This document shows positions 20,404 through 30,394 of a stretch of DNA of 64,000 nucleotides, piece after piece. The translations under genes were made by a program, and so were the position numbers. Source of the DNA: Mucilaginibacter gotjawali (GTDB taxonomy: Bacteria; Bacteroidota; Bacteroidia; Sphingobacteriales; Sphingobacteriaceae); NCBI RefSeq assembly GCF_002355435.1, contig NZ_AP017313.1, positions 2,046,001-2,110,000 on the forward strand, read 5' to 3'. The first letter of the stretch is position 1; each line of letters opens with the position of its first letter. The notes below the pieces were generated by a model that was not told the DNA's origin, ran no database searches, and worked only from the letters and a program-made list of their open reading frames with translations.

Positions 20404-20491
20404 AAAAGATGAACATCCGTTAGTTAATCACGCCAAATTCTCTGGAACAGAAAATGGCTATTTAATCAGTCACCTTTAATTAAGTAAAAGT

Positions 20492-23400
20492 ATGAAATAT
20501 TTTAAACACCTAAAGGGTGTTAAGGATAAATATTGGCTATATAAGTCCATATTAATAATGAAATTAACACTTATTTTAATAGTAGCATTTAGCCTGCAAT
20601 CAGTAGCAAATGTTTATTCTCAACAAAAAGTCACTATCAATTTAAAATCTGCCGATTTTATGAAAGTGATTTCTGTTATTCAAAAACAAACCAACTATCA
20701 TTTTGTATTAAGCGAACGCAAAATACCTGTAACAAAGAATTTATCGATCAACGTTGAAAATGAGAATGTAACTGAAGTGCTTAACCGTTTATTGGCTAAT
20801 ACAGGGTTTACTTATGTACAGCTTGATAACAACTTAATTGTTATTACTACTAAAAATGAGGTGGTAAGCAACAAAGTTGTAAGTGGTAAAGTAACCGATG
20901 AAAAGGGAGAGCCTTTGCCGGGAGTAACAATCAAACTGAAAGGGACCACCTTCGGCACCACTTCTGACATCAACGGTGCTTTTTCCATCAATGTACCTGA
21001 TAATGCCATCCTGGTGTTTTCATTTATAGGGTACCAGGCACAGGAAGTAGCAGTAGGCGGAAAAACGTCTGTTACCGTTTCGCTTGTTCCTTCAAGCAAA
21101 GGCTTAAGTGAAGTTGTAGTTACGGCTCTTGGTATCAAAAAGGACGAAAAGAAACTGGGTTACTCAGTTACCACTGTTGGCGGCGACCTGTTAGATAAAG
21201 CCAAAGAAAGTAACGTTGCTTATTCATTAGAAGGCCGCGTTGCCGGTTTAAGCATCAGCGGAACCAACGGTGGCGCAGGGTCATCAGCGCGAATCTTATT
21301 GCGCGGTGTAACCAGCCTTACTGCTGGCCCTCCACTTTTTGTAATCAACGGCGTTCCGATGGATAACACGCAAAGAGGTCAGTCAGGCGAATGGGGCGGT
21401 GCTGATTATGGCGATGGTATTGCCAATATCAACCCCGACGACATTGAAACAATGACTGTTCTAAAGGGGCAATCAGCCTCGGCGCTTTATGGTACGAGAG
21501 CGGTTAATGGTGTTATTTTAATAACAACTAAATCGGGTAAGAAAAACTCAGGTTTTGGTGTTGAATATAATACCAACTATCAGTTTGATAAAGTAGTTGA
21601 TAATACAGATTTTCAGACCACTTATGGCCAGGGCGAAAATGGTACAAAGCCTTCAAGTGTTGCTGAAGCCCTTAGTACCGGTAGTTTAGCATGGGGTGCA
21701 AAACTCGATGGCTCATCAGTAATACAATTTGATGGTAAAAGCTATGCCTACTCAAAAACCAGTGATGACTACACTAAGTTTTACAAAGTTGGTGGCACAT
21801 TCACCAATACTGTTGCATTTACAGGTGGTAATGAGACAGGTGCTTTCAGGTTATCATTGTCAGATCTGAACAATAACGCTATTACACCAAACAGTGGACT
21901 TGACAGGAAGACATTTAACTTTAACGGATCGCAAACCGTTATAAAAAACCTGGATGTAAACCTTATTGCCAATTACATCATCGATAACGAAAAGAACCGT
22001 TCAGGCTTGAGTGATGGACCAGGTAATCCTAACAACGTACAGTTTTTAGCGCCTAACGAAGCCCAGAGTATCTTAAAGCCCGGATATGATTCAAATGGTA
22101 ATGAAACATCGTTTACCAATGATATTTATGTAACTAACCCTTATTTTGCTGCCTATAAGTTTGTCACCAATACACAACGTGAACGTTTAATATCTTCATT
22201 ATCAGCAAAATATAGCTTTACTCCCTGGGCATATCTTCAGGGTAGGGTGGGATATGATGATATTCATGATAACCGCTTATCAATTACACCTACAGGTACC
22301 GCTTACAACTCGGGGAACAATGGTAATATGCAGGTGCAAAATACCATCATTACTGAGTTTAATGCGGATGTATTAGCCGGTATAAAACACGATCTGGTTA
22401 AGAATTTCCTGAACCTTGATTTTTCTGCAGGTGGGAACATTCGTAAAAGCGATTATGAAGGCACTTATATCAATGCAAATAATTTTATTATACCGTATTT
22501 TTATGACTTGTCCAATGGTCAAACCAGAAGCGCCGGAAATGTTCAGCCAACAAAACAACAAGTCAATTCGGCTTATTATACTGCTGATTTTTCTATAAAA
22601 GACTTTTTGGTTATTGGTACTACCGGTCGTTATGATTATTACAGCAGTATCAGAAGCAGTGTAGGCCCCGGTATATTTACGCCATCGGTTTCCGCAAGCT
22701 TTATTTTTTCTGATTTGTTGCACATCAATGGCCTTGATTTTGGTAAGATCCGCGCTTCATATGCTAAAACCAGCGCAGGTGCACCACCATTCCAAAACCA
22801 GGTGTACTATAGCGTAGCCAATTCAATTAATGGCACAAATTCTGGCAGCATGAGCACTCAGTTGCCAAATTTGTTTTTAAAACCATATACACTTGGTGAA
22901 TTTGAAATTGGTACCGAAATGAAGTTTTGGAATGACCGTTTTGGATTTGACGTAGCATACTTTGCTAAAAAATCCAAAAACGAGATCCTGGACGGAAATA
23001 TTGATATCTCAACCGGATACTGGAATGCTTATGTGCCAACAGCATCAACCCAAAACAGAGGTATAGAAATTGAAGTACATGGTACCCCATTCAAATCAAA
23101 GGATTTTAGCTGGACACCTTCATTCAACTTTACGTACGTTAAAAATAAAATATTATCAACCGACCAATCGAATACCAATGTTGGCCTGGGAACCTATCGT
23201 CCGTTAAATGCGACAACTGCTTTCGTGGTAGGCTTGCCCGGTCCGCAAATTATGGCGAATGACTATAAACGGGACGCAAGTGGTAATATTATATTTGATG
23301 CAACAGGTAACGCAGAATCGACTGGCCGTATACCAATGGGAAGTGTAATACCGAAAATTTATGGTGGTTTAAATAACGAATTTAACTACAAGCGTCTTAG

Positions 23401-23875
23401 TTTATCGTTCCTGGCTGATTACCGTTTCGGTAATAAGGTATTATCTGCCACTAACTATTACGCAATTTATCGTGGTTTAGATAAAATGACCCTTGTTGGT
23501 CGTGAATCAGGTGTTGTGGGTGTTGGCGTAACCGAATCGGGCTCTCCAAATACTGTAAACGTACCTGCAGAAACTTATTATCAGAATTTAGCACGTAATA
23601 TCTCTGCATTGAATGTTCTGGATGGTAGTTTCATCAAACTTCGCCAGGTAAGTTTCGGATATACTTTCCCGCACGAATTACTGAACGGAACACCATTTAA
23701 TTCTATAACATTCTCGTTAGTAGGCCGGAATTTATGGACTATTATGAAACACACAAACAACATTGATCCTGAGTCAAATTTTGCTCCCGGTATAAATTAT
23801 GCTGGTATCGAAGGTACAAGTGTACCTGCCGTAAGGACATATGGGTTTAATGTAAACTTCAAATTTAAAAAATAA
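20492..23875 (+). CDS. SusC-family TonB-dependent receptor with STN signalling domain
   Basis: This outer-membrane transporter also signals to FecR. The 1127-residue protein has a long N-terminus with a signal sequence ending near VANVYSQ, then a secretin/TonB N-terminal (STN) domain at about 46-125 (FMKVISVIQKQTNYHFVLS, VTEVLNRLLANTGFTY), a carboxypeptidase-like domain at about 132-208 (GKVTDEKGEPLPGVTIKLKG), a plug with EGRVAGLSISGTNGG and PLFVINGVPMD, and a barrel ending in FKFKK. The STN domain matches the upstream sigma/FecR pair. The SusD gene begins four bases after the stop, so the pair is one transcription unit. Cargo is unknown, because no glycosidase is present in this unit. Confidence 0.95.
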   Translation: MKYFKHLKGVKDKYWLYKSILIMKLTLILIVAFSLQSVANVYSQQKVTINLKSADFMKVISVIQKQTNYHFVLSERKIPVTKNLSINVENENVTEVLNRLLANTGFTYVQLDNNLIVITTKNEVVSNKVVSGKVTDEKGEPLPGVTIKLKGTTFGTTSDINGAFSINVPDNAILVFSFIGYQAQEVAVGGKTSVTVSLVPSSKGLSEVVVTALGIKKDEKKLGYSVTTVGGDLLDKAKESNVAYSLEGRVAGLSISGTNGGAGSSARILLRGVTSLTAGPPLFVINGVPMDNTQRGQSGEWGGADYGDGIANINPDDIETMTVLKGQSASALYGTRAVNGVILITTKSGKKNSGFGVEYNTNYQFDKVVDNTDFQTTYGQGENGTKPSSVAEALSTGSLAWGAKLDGSSVIQFDGKSYAYSKTSDDYTKFYKVGGTFTNTVAFTGGNETGAFRLSLSDLNNNAITPNSGLDRKTFNFNGSQTVIKNLDVNLIANYIIDNEKNRSGLSDGPGNPNNVQFLAPNEAQSILKPGYDSNGNETSFTNDIYVTNPYFAAYKFVTNTQRERLISSLSAKYSFTPWAYLQGRVGYDDIHDNRLSITPTGTAYNSGNNGNMQVQNTIITEFNADVLAGIKHDLVKNFLNLDFSAGGNIRKSDYEGTYINANNFIIPYFYDLSNGQTRSAGNVQPTKQQVNSAYYTADFSIKDFLVIGTTGRYDYYSSIRSSVGPGIFTPSVSASFIFSDLLHINGLDFGKIRASYAKTSAGAPPFQNQVYYSVANSINGTNSGSMSTQLPNLFLKPYTLGEFEIGTEMKFWNDRFGFDVAYFAKKSKNEILDGNIDISTGYWNAYVPTASTQNRGIEIEVHGTPFKSKDFSWTPSFNFTYVKNKILSTDQSNTNVGLGTYRPLNATTAFVVGLPGPQIMANDYKRDASGNIIFDATGNAESTGRIPMGSVIPKIYGGLNNEFNYKRLSLSFLADYRFGNKVLSATNYYAIYRGLDKMTLVGRESGVVGVGVTESGSPNTVNVPAETYYQNLARNISALNVLDGSFIKLRQVSFGYTFPHELLNGTPFNSITFSLVGRNLWTIMKHTNNIDPESNFAPGINYAGIEGTSVPAVRTYGFNVNFKFKK

Positions 23876-23879
23876 CGCA

Positions 23880-25478
23880 ATGAAAAAACGACTTATATAT
23901 AGTTTTCTGCTTTTTGGTGCGACATTTATAACAGGTTGTACTAAAAACTTCGATCAAATAAATACCGACCCAACTAAAGTAAGTGCGGAATTGTTTAACC
24001 CTAACTTTTTGATGGCCCAGGCACAAATTCAATTTTCTAATACAGGGTATGATCAATTGTTATATCAGAGCATGTGGTCTCAATCATTAGCATCCACTTA
24101 CGATTATTATGGAAACGGTGATAAATACGTATACCGCGGCAGTGCACAGGATTATAAATCGCGTACCTGGAATACCAGCTACGGCGCCGCTACCCTGGTA
24201 TATGAAATGAAAAACCTTGTTAAAGGCAATGCAGCATATAGCAACCTTGATAATTGCGGAAGTATTTTATTGGTGATGATGTTGCAGCGTGTTACCGATG
24301 CTTACGGTGATATTCCCTACTCACAGGCATTGCAGGCTAAAAGTGGCATAACTCAGCCGGTTTTTGACACACAGCAAAGTATTTATACATCTATGCTAAG
24401 CACTTTGGCCACTGCTACAGCGGCTTTGGATGCTTCTAAACCAGGCCCAACGTCCGATCTTTTCTATAAAGGTAATATTACACAATGGAAGAAACTTGGA
24501 TATTCACTAATGCTTAAAGTTGCAATGCGTTTAACAAAAGTTGATCCTACTACTGCTCAAAAATATGCTGAAATGGCATATTCCGGAGGTGCAATGGCTT
24601 CAATAGCCGACGATGCCAAAGTTCAGGCAGACAATGGAAATGGTAACGGTAACAGCAATGCTGCTGCTTTATTGGTAACCGATGATTTCAGGGAAGTTCG
24701 CTGGTCTAATTCTTTGATTAGCTATATGCAATCAACAAATGACCCACGCATCAGCGCTGTAGCTGAAATTTCAGCAGGTACAGGAAAAACAGCCAATCAA
24801 ACTGAAGCGCCGGGCATCAGCACTGCTTCACTGCAAATAGGCATGCCAAACGGATACGATTTGAATGGCGGAGCGACTGATATTTCCAAAGCGCCAAACT
24901 ATCCGGGCGTGAGCCCTGCTGATCCATCGGTTTCAGGCGATGCTCCTGCTCCTGATGGAAAATATTCCCGCCCTCGTTTTGCCGTTTATGGTGATCGTAA
25001 CGGGGTAAATATGTTGTTAACCTATGGCGAATCGGAATTGTTATTTGCCGAAGCAGCCAGCAGAGGTTGGAATACCGGCGTTGCAGCTACGCATTATGCA
25101 AATGCTTTAACCGCCGATATGGCTGAATTGGCTCAACTAAATGCTACTCCTACTGCTGTGGTTGCCGCATCGGATATTGCCGCTTATGTAGCAGCGCATC
25201 CATTAGTGGCAGCAACAGCGCTGGAACAAATAAATATGGAGTATTTTGTTGAAACATCCACAAGCTTTAACTTTAATGAAACTTGGGCCAACTGGAGGAG
25301 ATCCGGGTACCCTGTTTTAACTCCTGTTGTTTATCCGTCACAATTTAGTACGGTTATACCGCGAAGAATGGAGTATCCCGTTACATTGCCTGCAACAAAC
25401 GGCGTTAACTATGCTGCTGCTGTTGGCAAAATTACCGGAGGTGATCAATTCAGCTCCAGAGTATGGTGGGATAAATAA
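23880..25478 (+). CDS. SusD-like lipoprotein (SusD/RagB, group 2 type)
   Basis: This is the surface lipoprotein partner of the preceding SusC. Its signal ends at C20 (FITGCTKNFDQINTDPTKVS), and the NTDP motif directly after the cysteine is typical of the SusD-like family 2. Other family stretches are RVTDAYGDIPYSQALQ near residue 143 and LTYGESELLFAEAASRGWN near 380. The 532-residue length is normal. The gap to SusC is only four bases, and a strong hairpin follows. Substrate cannot be predicted. Confidence 0.93.
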   Translation: MKKRLIYSFLLFGATFITGCTKNFDQINTDPTKVSAELFNPNFLMAQAQIQFSNTGYDQLLYQSMWSQSLASTYDYYGNGDKYVYRGSAQDYKSRTWNTSYGAATLVYEMKNLVKGNAAYSNLDNCGSILLVMMLQRVTDAYGDIPYSQALQAKSGITQPVFDTQQSIYTSMLSTLATATAALDASKPGPTSDLFYKGNITQWKKLGYSLMLKVAMRLTKVDPTTAQKYAEMAYSGGAMASIADDAKVQADNGNGNGNSNAAALLVTDDFREVRWSNSLISYMQSTNDPRISAVAEISAGTGKTANQTEAPGISTASLQIGMPNGYDLNGGATDISKAPNYPGVSPADPSVSGDAPAPDGKYSRPRFAVYGDRNGVNMLLTYGESELLFAEAASRGWNTGVAATHYANALTADMAELAQLNATPTAVVAASDIAAYVAAHPLVAATALEQINMEYFVETSTSFNFNETWANWRRSGYPVLTPVVYPSQFSTVIPRRMEYPVTLPATNGVNYAAAVGKITGGDQFSSRVWWDK

Positions 25479-25494
25479 TTTTCAATAATGTATT

Positions 25495-25540
25495 AATAAC
25501 TAAAGGGGGATTTATAAAAGTCTCTCTTTAGTTATTTAAT
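25495..25540 (+). terminator. Terminator-like hairpin after the second susD
   Basis: AATAACTAAAGGGGGA at 25495-25510 pairs with TCTCTCTTTAGTTATT (25520-25535), giving a 16-bp RNA stem with two G-U pairs, followed by TAATAATTTT. It separates SusD from the VCBS lipoprotein gene. Confidence 0.75.
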
Positions 25541-25576
25541 AATTTTAATCACTCTGGGTTTTTTCACATTTCCCTA

Positions 25577-28500
25577 ATGCTCCGTATTAATTCCATATCC
25601 GTTAAAACCCCAAAACGATATTACAGTATTGCACTGGCGTTTGTTTGTTTTATTAATTGCGGTGCTGCTGCACAACAACCATTATTCAAACTTTTATCCC
25701 CAAAAGAAACCAATATTAAATTTAGTAATGATATTGATGAGACGGAATCACTCAACGTTTTATCTTATGAATATTTTTACAACGGCGGGGGCGTAGCTGT
25801 AGGTGATATAAATGATGATGGCCTGCAGGATTTAATGTTCACCGGCAATATGGGCTCAAATAAGCTGTATTTGAACCTGGGGCACATGAAGTTTAAGGAC
25901 ATTACAAAAGAGGCCTGTCCCGAATTGGAAGGAAGATCAGGCGGGTGGAAAACCGGGGTAACCATGGCGGACGTTAATGGCGATGGATTACTTGATATAT
26001 ACATTTGCTACTCCGGGAAAGTTGATGAGGCAACCCGCCGGAATCAATTGTTTATTAACCTGGGATCAGATAAAAACGGCGTCCCGCATTTTAAAGAAGA
26101 AGCTAAGGCCTATGGGCTTGATGACCCCGGTTATGGCACGCAGGCTGTTTTTTTGATTTTGATGGCGACGGCGATCTTGACATGTTCCTGCTGGACCACA
26201 ACGTCAAAAAGATTGATAACATGGAGCTTGCCCGGTATAAAAGCCAGACTGACGAGCTTGCAAGCAATAAACTTTTCAGGAATGATAACGGCCATTTTAC
26301 CGACGTATCAAAAACAGCCGGTATTGTTCAAAATCCGCTCACTTTTGGCCTTGGCGTTGCTATTGCCGATATTAATAATGACGGATGGCCTGACATTTAT
26401 GTAACCAACGACTATAACGAACCAGATTATTTATATATCAATAATCACGACGGGACTTTTACCGAAAAATCGCAGCAGATGCTGCGGCATATGTCGCATT
26501 TTTCGATGGGTGTTGACATCGCCGATTTCAATAACGACGGCCTCAATGATATTTTATCATTGGATATGTTGCCGGAAGATAATCACCGGCAAAAATCACT
26601 TCAACTGGAAGAAAACTATGAGTCATTTGCATTGATGCAAAACCAGGGCTTGTATAAACAATATATGCGTAATATGCTGCAGCTGAATAATGGCGACGGC
26701 ACATTCAGCGAAATAGGGCAATTAGCCGGGGTATCCAATACCGACTGGAGCTGGTGCCCGCTCATTGCTGATTTTGATAACGATGGCTATAAAGACATTT
26801 TTGTCAGCAACGGGTATTTAAGAGATTACACGAATAAAGATTTTTTGCGCTATTGGGGCGATTATAAAATAAAAAAGGCAATGGCTGCTGAACCATTCAG
26901 GTTGATGGACCTGGTTAACGCCATGCCATCAACATCTATACCGCACTATATTTTTCGTAATAATCATAACCTAACCTTTACCAACAAACAGGTGGAGTGG
27001 GGCCTGAGTCAGCCCGGCGTATCCAGCGGAGCGGTTTATGCTGACCTGGATAATGACGGCGACCTGGATCTTGTCATCAATAACATCAATCAACCGGCTT
27101 CTATTTACCAGAACATGAGCCGTGAAAATAACAATACCAATTACCTCGCTGTTAAATTGAAAGGGACAGGTAAAAACACAAATGCGATAGGGGCAAAGGT
27201 TTATGTTTACATACCTGGCAATATGCAATACCAGGAAGTAAATCCTAACCGGGGCTATTTGTCATGTGTTTCAACTACATTGAATTTTGGGTTAGGTGAT
27301 AATAAAACAGTTGACTCTGTCAGGATTATCTGGCCCGATCAAACCACCCAAACCATGGCGTCGGTTAACGCAAACCAGTTATTAAACATTGCTTATCAAA
27401 GCGCTTTGAAACCGTATACGCCCGCAGTAGCCGTTAATAAACCGGTATTCAAACATGCGGACCCTGTTATTGATTTTAAGCCCGATGAAATAACGCTGAA
27501 TGATTTTAAACGCCAATTGCTGATGCTGTTTATGTATTCAAAAACAGCGCCGGTAATTGCAAAAGCTGATGTGAATAAAGACAGACTGGAAGACTTGTTT
27601 GTAAGCGGTACGCAGGATAGCCCCGGTAAAATTTATCTTCAACAGCCCGGCGGTAAATTTCGTGAAGGCAGCATCGTTAGGGGAAGTACGGAAAATATCG
27701 GCACAACCGCAGCCGCTGTTTTTTTGATGCCAATGGTGATGGTTATCCCGACCTCTATATTGCAAAAGGCGGTTATTCGCTCTATGAACCCAATACCCCC
27801 GAACTAAAGGATGAATTATACCTGAACAATGGCAAAGGTGATTTTATATTATCACCCGGTGCGTTACCTGTGCTTAATGCCTGCAGCAAATCATGTGTAA
27901 AACCCTGTGACTTTGACGGGGATGGCGATATTGATCTTTTTGTAGGTGGCAGGGTAATCCCCGGTAAATACCCGCTGGCTCCAAATAGCTATTTATTAAT
28001 TAATGACGGAAAGGGGCATTTTAAAGTTGATAGTACTTCTTTCGGTAAATTAGGCATGGTAACCGATGCCCAATGGATCGACCTGAATAATGATGGACGA
28101 AAAGACCTGGTGCTTTGCGGTGAATTTATGCCCATCACCATATTTATAAATACCCCCGAAGGTTTTAAGGATAAAACGAGCGATTATTTTGATACCCCGC
28201 AAAAAGGATTTTGGTTTAAGCTGGCTGTTGCTGATGTAAATGGTGATGGTAAACCTGATTTAATCGCCGGTAACCTGGGGCTCAACTCCCAGATACATGC
28301 ATCAGACAAGGAACCCGCCGAATTGTATTTTGCCGACTTTGATAACAACGGCTCAATCGATCCATTTTTTAATTTTTATGTGCAGGGGAGAAGTTACCCT
28401 TTTGTAAGCCGCGACGAATTAAACGAGCAGATGTATTCCATGCGCCGGAAGTTTTCGTCGTACAAGGCTTATGCTGATGCAACTATTAATGATATTTTTA

Positions 28501-28904
28501 GTCCTGACGAGTTAAGCAAAGCGGGGAAATTAGTGGCCAATGAAACGAAGACTACACTGTTTATCAATCAAAACGGCAAGTTTATCGCGACCCCATTACC
28601 CGTCGAGGCGCAGTTTTCCCCGGTAACGCAGATATTGATAGGTGATTTTGATCACGACGGGCATATGGATATCCTTTTATTAGGTAACCACTCGGACAAC
28701 CGGCTTAAACTGGGCAGTATGGATGCTAATTATGGTTGCTTGTTAAAGGGCGATGGTAAAGGCGGATTTGAATATGTTAGTCAGCCTTCATCCGGTTTGT
28801 CGGTTATCGGCGATGTTAAATCCTCTGTCGAAATAAATATCAATAATATTCCTTATTTGCTGATCGGTTTAAGCGACGCTCCGCTGCTTTTTTATAAAGA
28901 ATGA
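25577..28904 (+). pseudogene. FG-GAP/VCBS lipoprotein (CRTAC1-like), two frameshifts
   Basis: This is a paralogue of the large VCBS lipoproteins, split over three frames. Part 1 runs from ATG 25577 to the first break, part 2 covers the middle to 27807, part 3 the end to 28904. Both breaks are at a run of seven T (26148-26154 and 27719-27725) inside the same repeat motif; an eighth T restores FFDFDGDGDLDMF in the first and FFDANGDGYPDLY in the second, for a total of 1110 codons. The N-terminus has a signal with C28 (FINCGAAAQ) and YNGGGVAVGDINDDGLQDLMFTGN. ASPIC/UnbV-type sequence occurs near the middle (NAIGAKVYVYI, LNFGLGDNKTVDSVRIIWPD). It overlaps the haloperoxidase gene by ATGA. Assembly error, decay or slippage at T_TTT_TTG are all open. 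Confidence 0.9.
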
Positions 28905-30247
28905 TGAAATATTTAAAGAAACTTATTTACCTGTTTTTTTTGCCGGTTGCTCATTGTTGTTTTGCTCAGCAGGAAAAGCCTTTCGCTGATTATTTACAGC
29001 CCGACCATGCCATTAATGCGGTAACGATGGTAATGATCCATGATGTGGCGAGTCCGCCGGCAGCGGCACGATATTACGCCTATTGTATGATGGGGGCCTA
29101 TAATATCGTTCGGCAACATGATAAAACTATCCCGGAGATGCAAAGTTTACTGAAAAGTTATAAGCCCGACGGCGGGTTAGATTCGGTAAGTTATAAATAT
29201 GACTACCGCGTTGCTGCTTATTACAGCATCCTGGAAACCGCAAGGCAATTGCTTCCCTCCGGTTTCATGCTTAAAGATGACGAAGATAATTTTATTGATC
29301 TGTTGCAAAAAACGGGGATGGCTCAGGCGGTTATTGATAACTCGGTAAAAGCGGCAAAACTAGCTACAGTAGCCACCGTTAATTTTTCAAAAATGGATCA
29401 CTATAATAAACTCAGCACGCTTAAAAGGTACACGCCGTTAAAGGGCGATGCTTACTGGTACCCCACGCCTCCGGGTTATTTTGAAGCCGTTGAGCCAAAC
29501 TGGAAAACCGTTCGCACAATGATCATTGATTCTGCCGGACAATTTAAACCTACAGGGTTAACTCCTTTCAGCAAGGATAGCACATCCACGTTCTATGCGC
29601 ACGCCAAGGATGTTTACGACATCTCCAAACATTTAACCACCGAGCAAATTGATATAGCGCTTTTTTGGGATTGCAACCCCTTTGCTATTACCAGTTCGGG
29701 CCACATGATGATCGGCTATAAAAAGATAAGTCCCGGCGGGCATTGGATGTACATCACTGGCCTGGCCTGCAAGCAGGCCCGCTTAAGTTTCGACCGCTCG
29801 GTAATGATATTAACCATAGAAGGGTGTACCCTCAACGATGCTTTTATCAGTTGCTGGGACGAAAAATATCGCAGCAACCGCATCCGGCCCGAGACATTTA
29901 TTAACAAGTATATCGATGTAAACTGGCGACCGGTTTTACAAACGCCGCCTTTCCCTGAATACACCAGCGGGCACTCCGTTGTTTCAAATGCCTCTGCCGA
30001 ATTGCTCACCTATTTTTTTGGTGATAATTTTGCTTATAACGACGATACCGAGATTCCGTTTGGAAGCGGACAACGGGCTTTTAAATCTTTCAGGCAGGCA
30101 GCAGACGAAGCGTCCATTTCCAGGTTTTACGGCGGCATTCATTATATGGAAAGTATAGACAGCGGCGTAGTGGAAGGCAAAATGGTTGCCGCGGATATTA
30201 TCTCAAAAATTAAAAAAGCAGGTATCCTGCCTCAATCAGCAAGGTAA
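28901..30247 (+). CDS. Vanadium-dependent haloperoxidase / PAP2-superfamily enzyme
   Basis: This exported 448-residue enzyme carries the full vanadate or phosphate site of the vanadium haloperoxidase / acid phosphatase superfamily. K322-x6-R329-P, then S356-G357-H358 (PEYTSGHS), and S407-R408-x5-H414 (SRFYGGIH) match KX6RP, PSGH and SRX5H. A signal peptide ends near HCCFAQ. Family members either oxidise halides with peroxide or hydrolyse phosphate esters; sequence alone does not decide. Its start overlaps the stop of the VCBS lipoprotein gene (ATGATGA at 28901), so the two are translationally coupled, suggesting a joint surface function. No vanadate uptake gene is seen nearby. Confidence 0.88.
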   Translation: MMKYLKKLIYLFFLPVAHCCFAQQEKPFADYLQPDHAINAVTMVMIHDVASPPAAARYYAYCMMGAYNIVRQHDKTIPEMQSLLKSYKPDGGLDSVSYKYDYRVAAYYSILETARQLLPSGFMLKDDEDNFIDLLQKTGMAQAVIDNSVKAAKLATVATVNFSKMDHYNKLSTLKRYTPLKGDAYWYPTPPGYFEAVEPNWKTVRTMIIDSAGQFKPTGLTPFSKDSTSTFYAHAKDVYDISKHLTTEQIDIALFWDCNPFAITSSGHMMIGYKKISPGGHWMYITGLACKQARLSFDRSVMILTIEGCTLNDAFISCWDEKYRSNRIRPETFINKYIDVNWRPVLQTPPFPEYTSGHSVVSNASAELLTYFFGDNFAYNDDTEIPFGSGQRAFKSFRQAADEASISRFYGGIHYMESIDSGVVEGKMVAADIISKIKKAGILPQSAR

Positions 30248-30394
30248 TTCTGAAAGTAAAGTAACCATTGGTCACAAAAAAGCTTTGGGCGGTGAGGTAG
30301 TCAGGGGCTTAGTTGAGGAGCGGTCCCGGTTGTGCCGGGACTTCCTTATTTATGTTGAAATATTTCTTTCAACCCAAAAAATCTTCGTTTGATG

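Noticed and set aside
30186..30392. 68-codon frame at the end of the haloperoxidase gene
   Set aside because: It overlaps the 3' end of the haloperoxidase in another frame, and its sequence looks like read-through of intergenic DNA.
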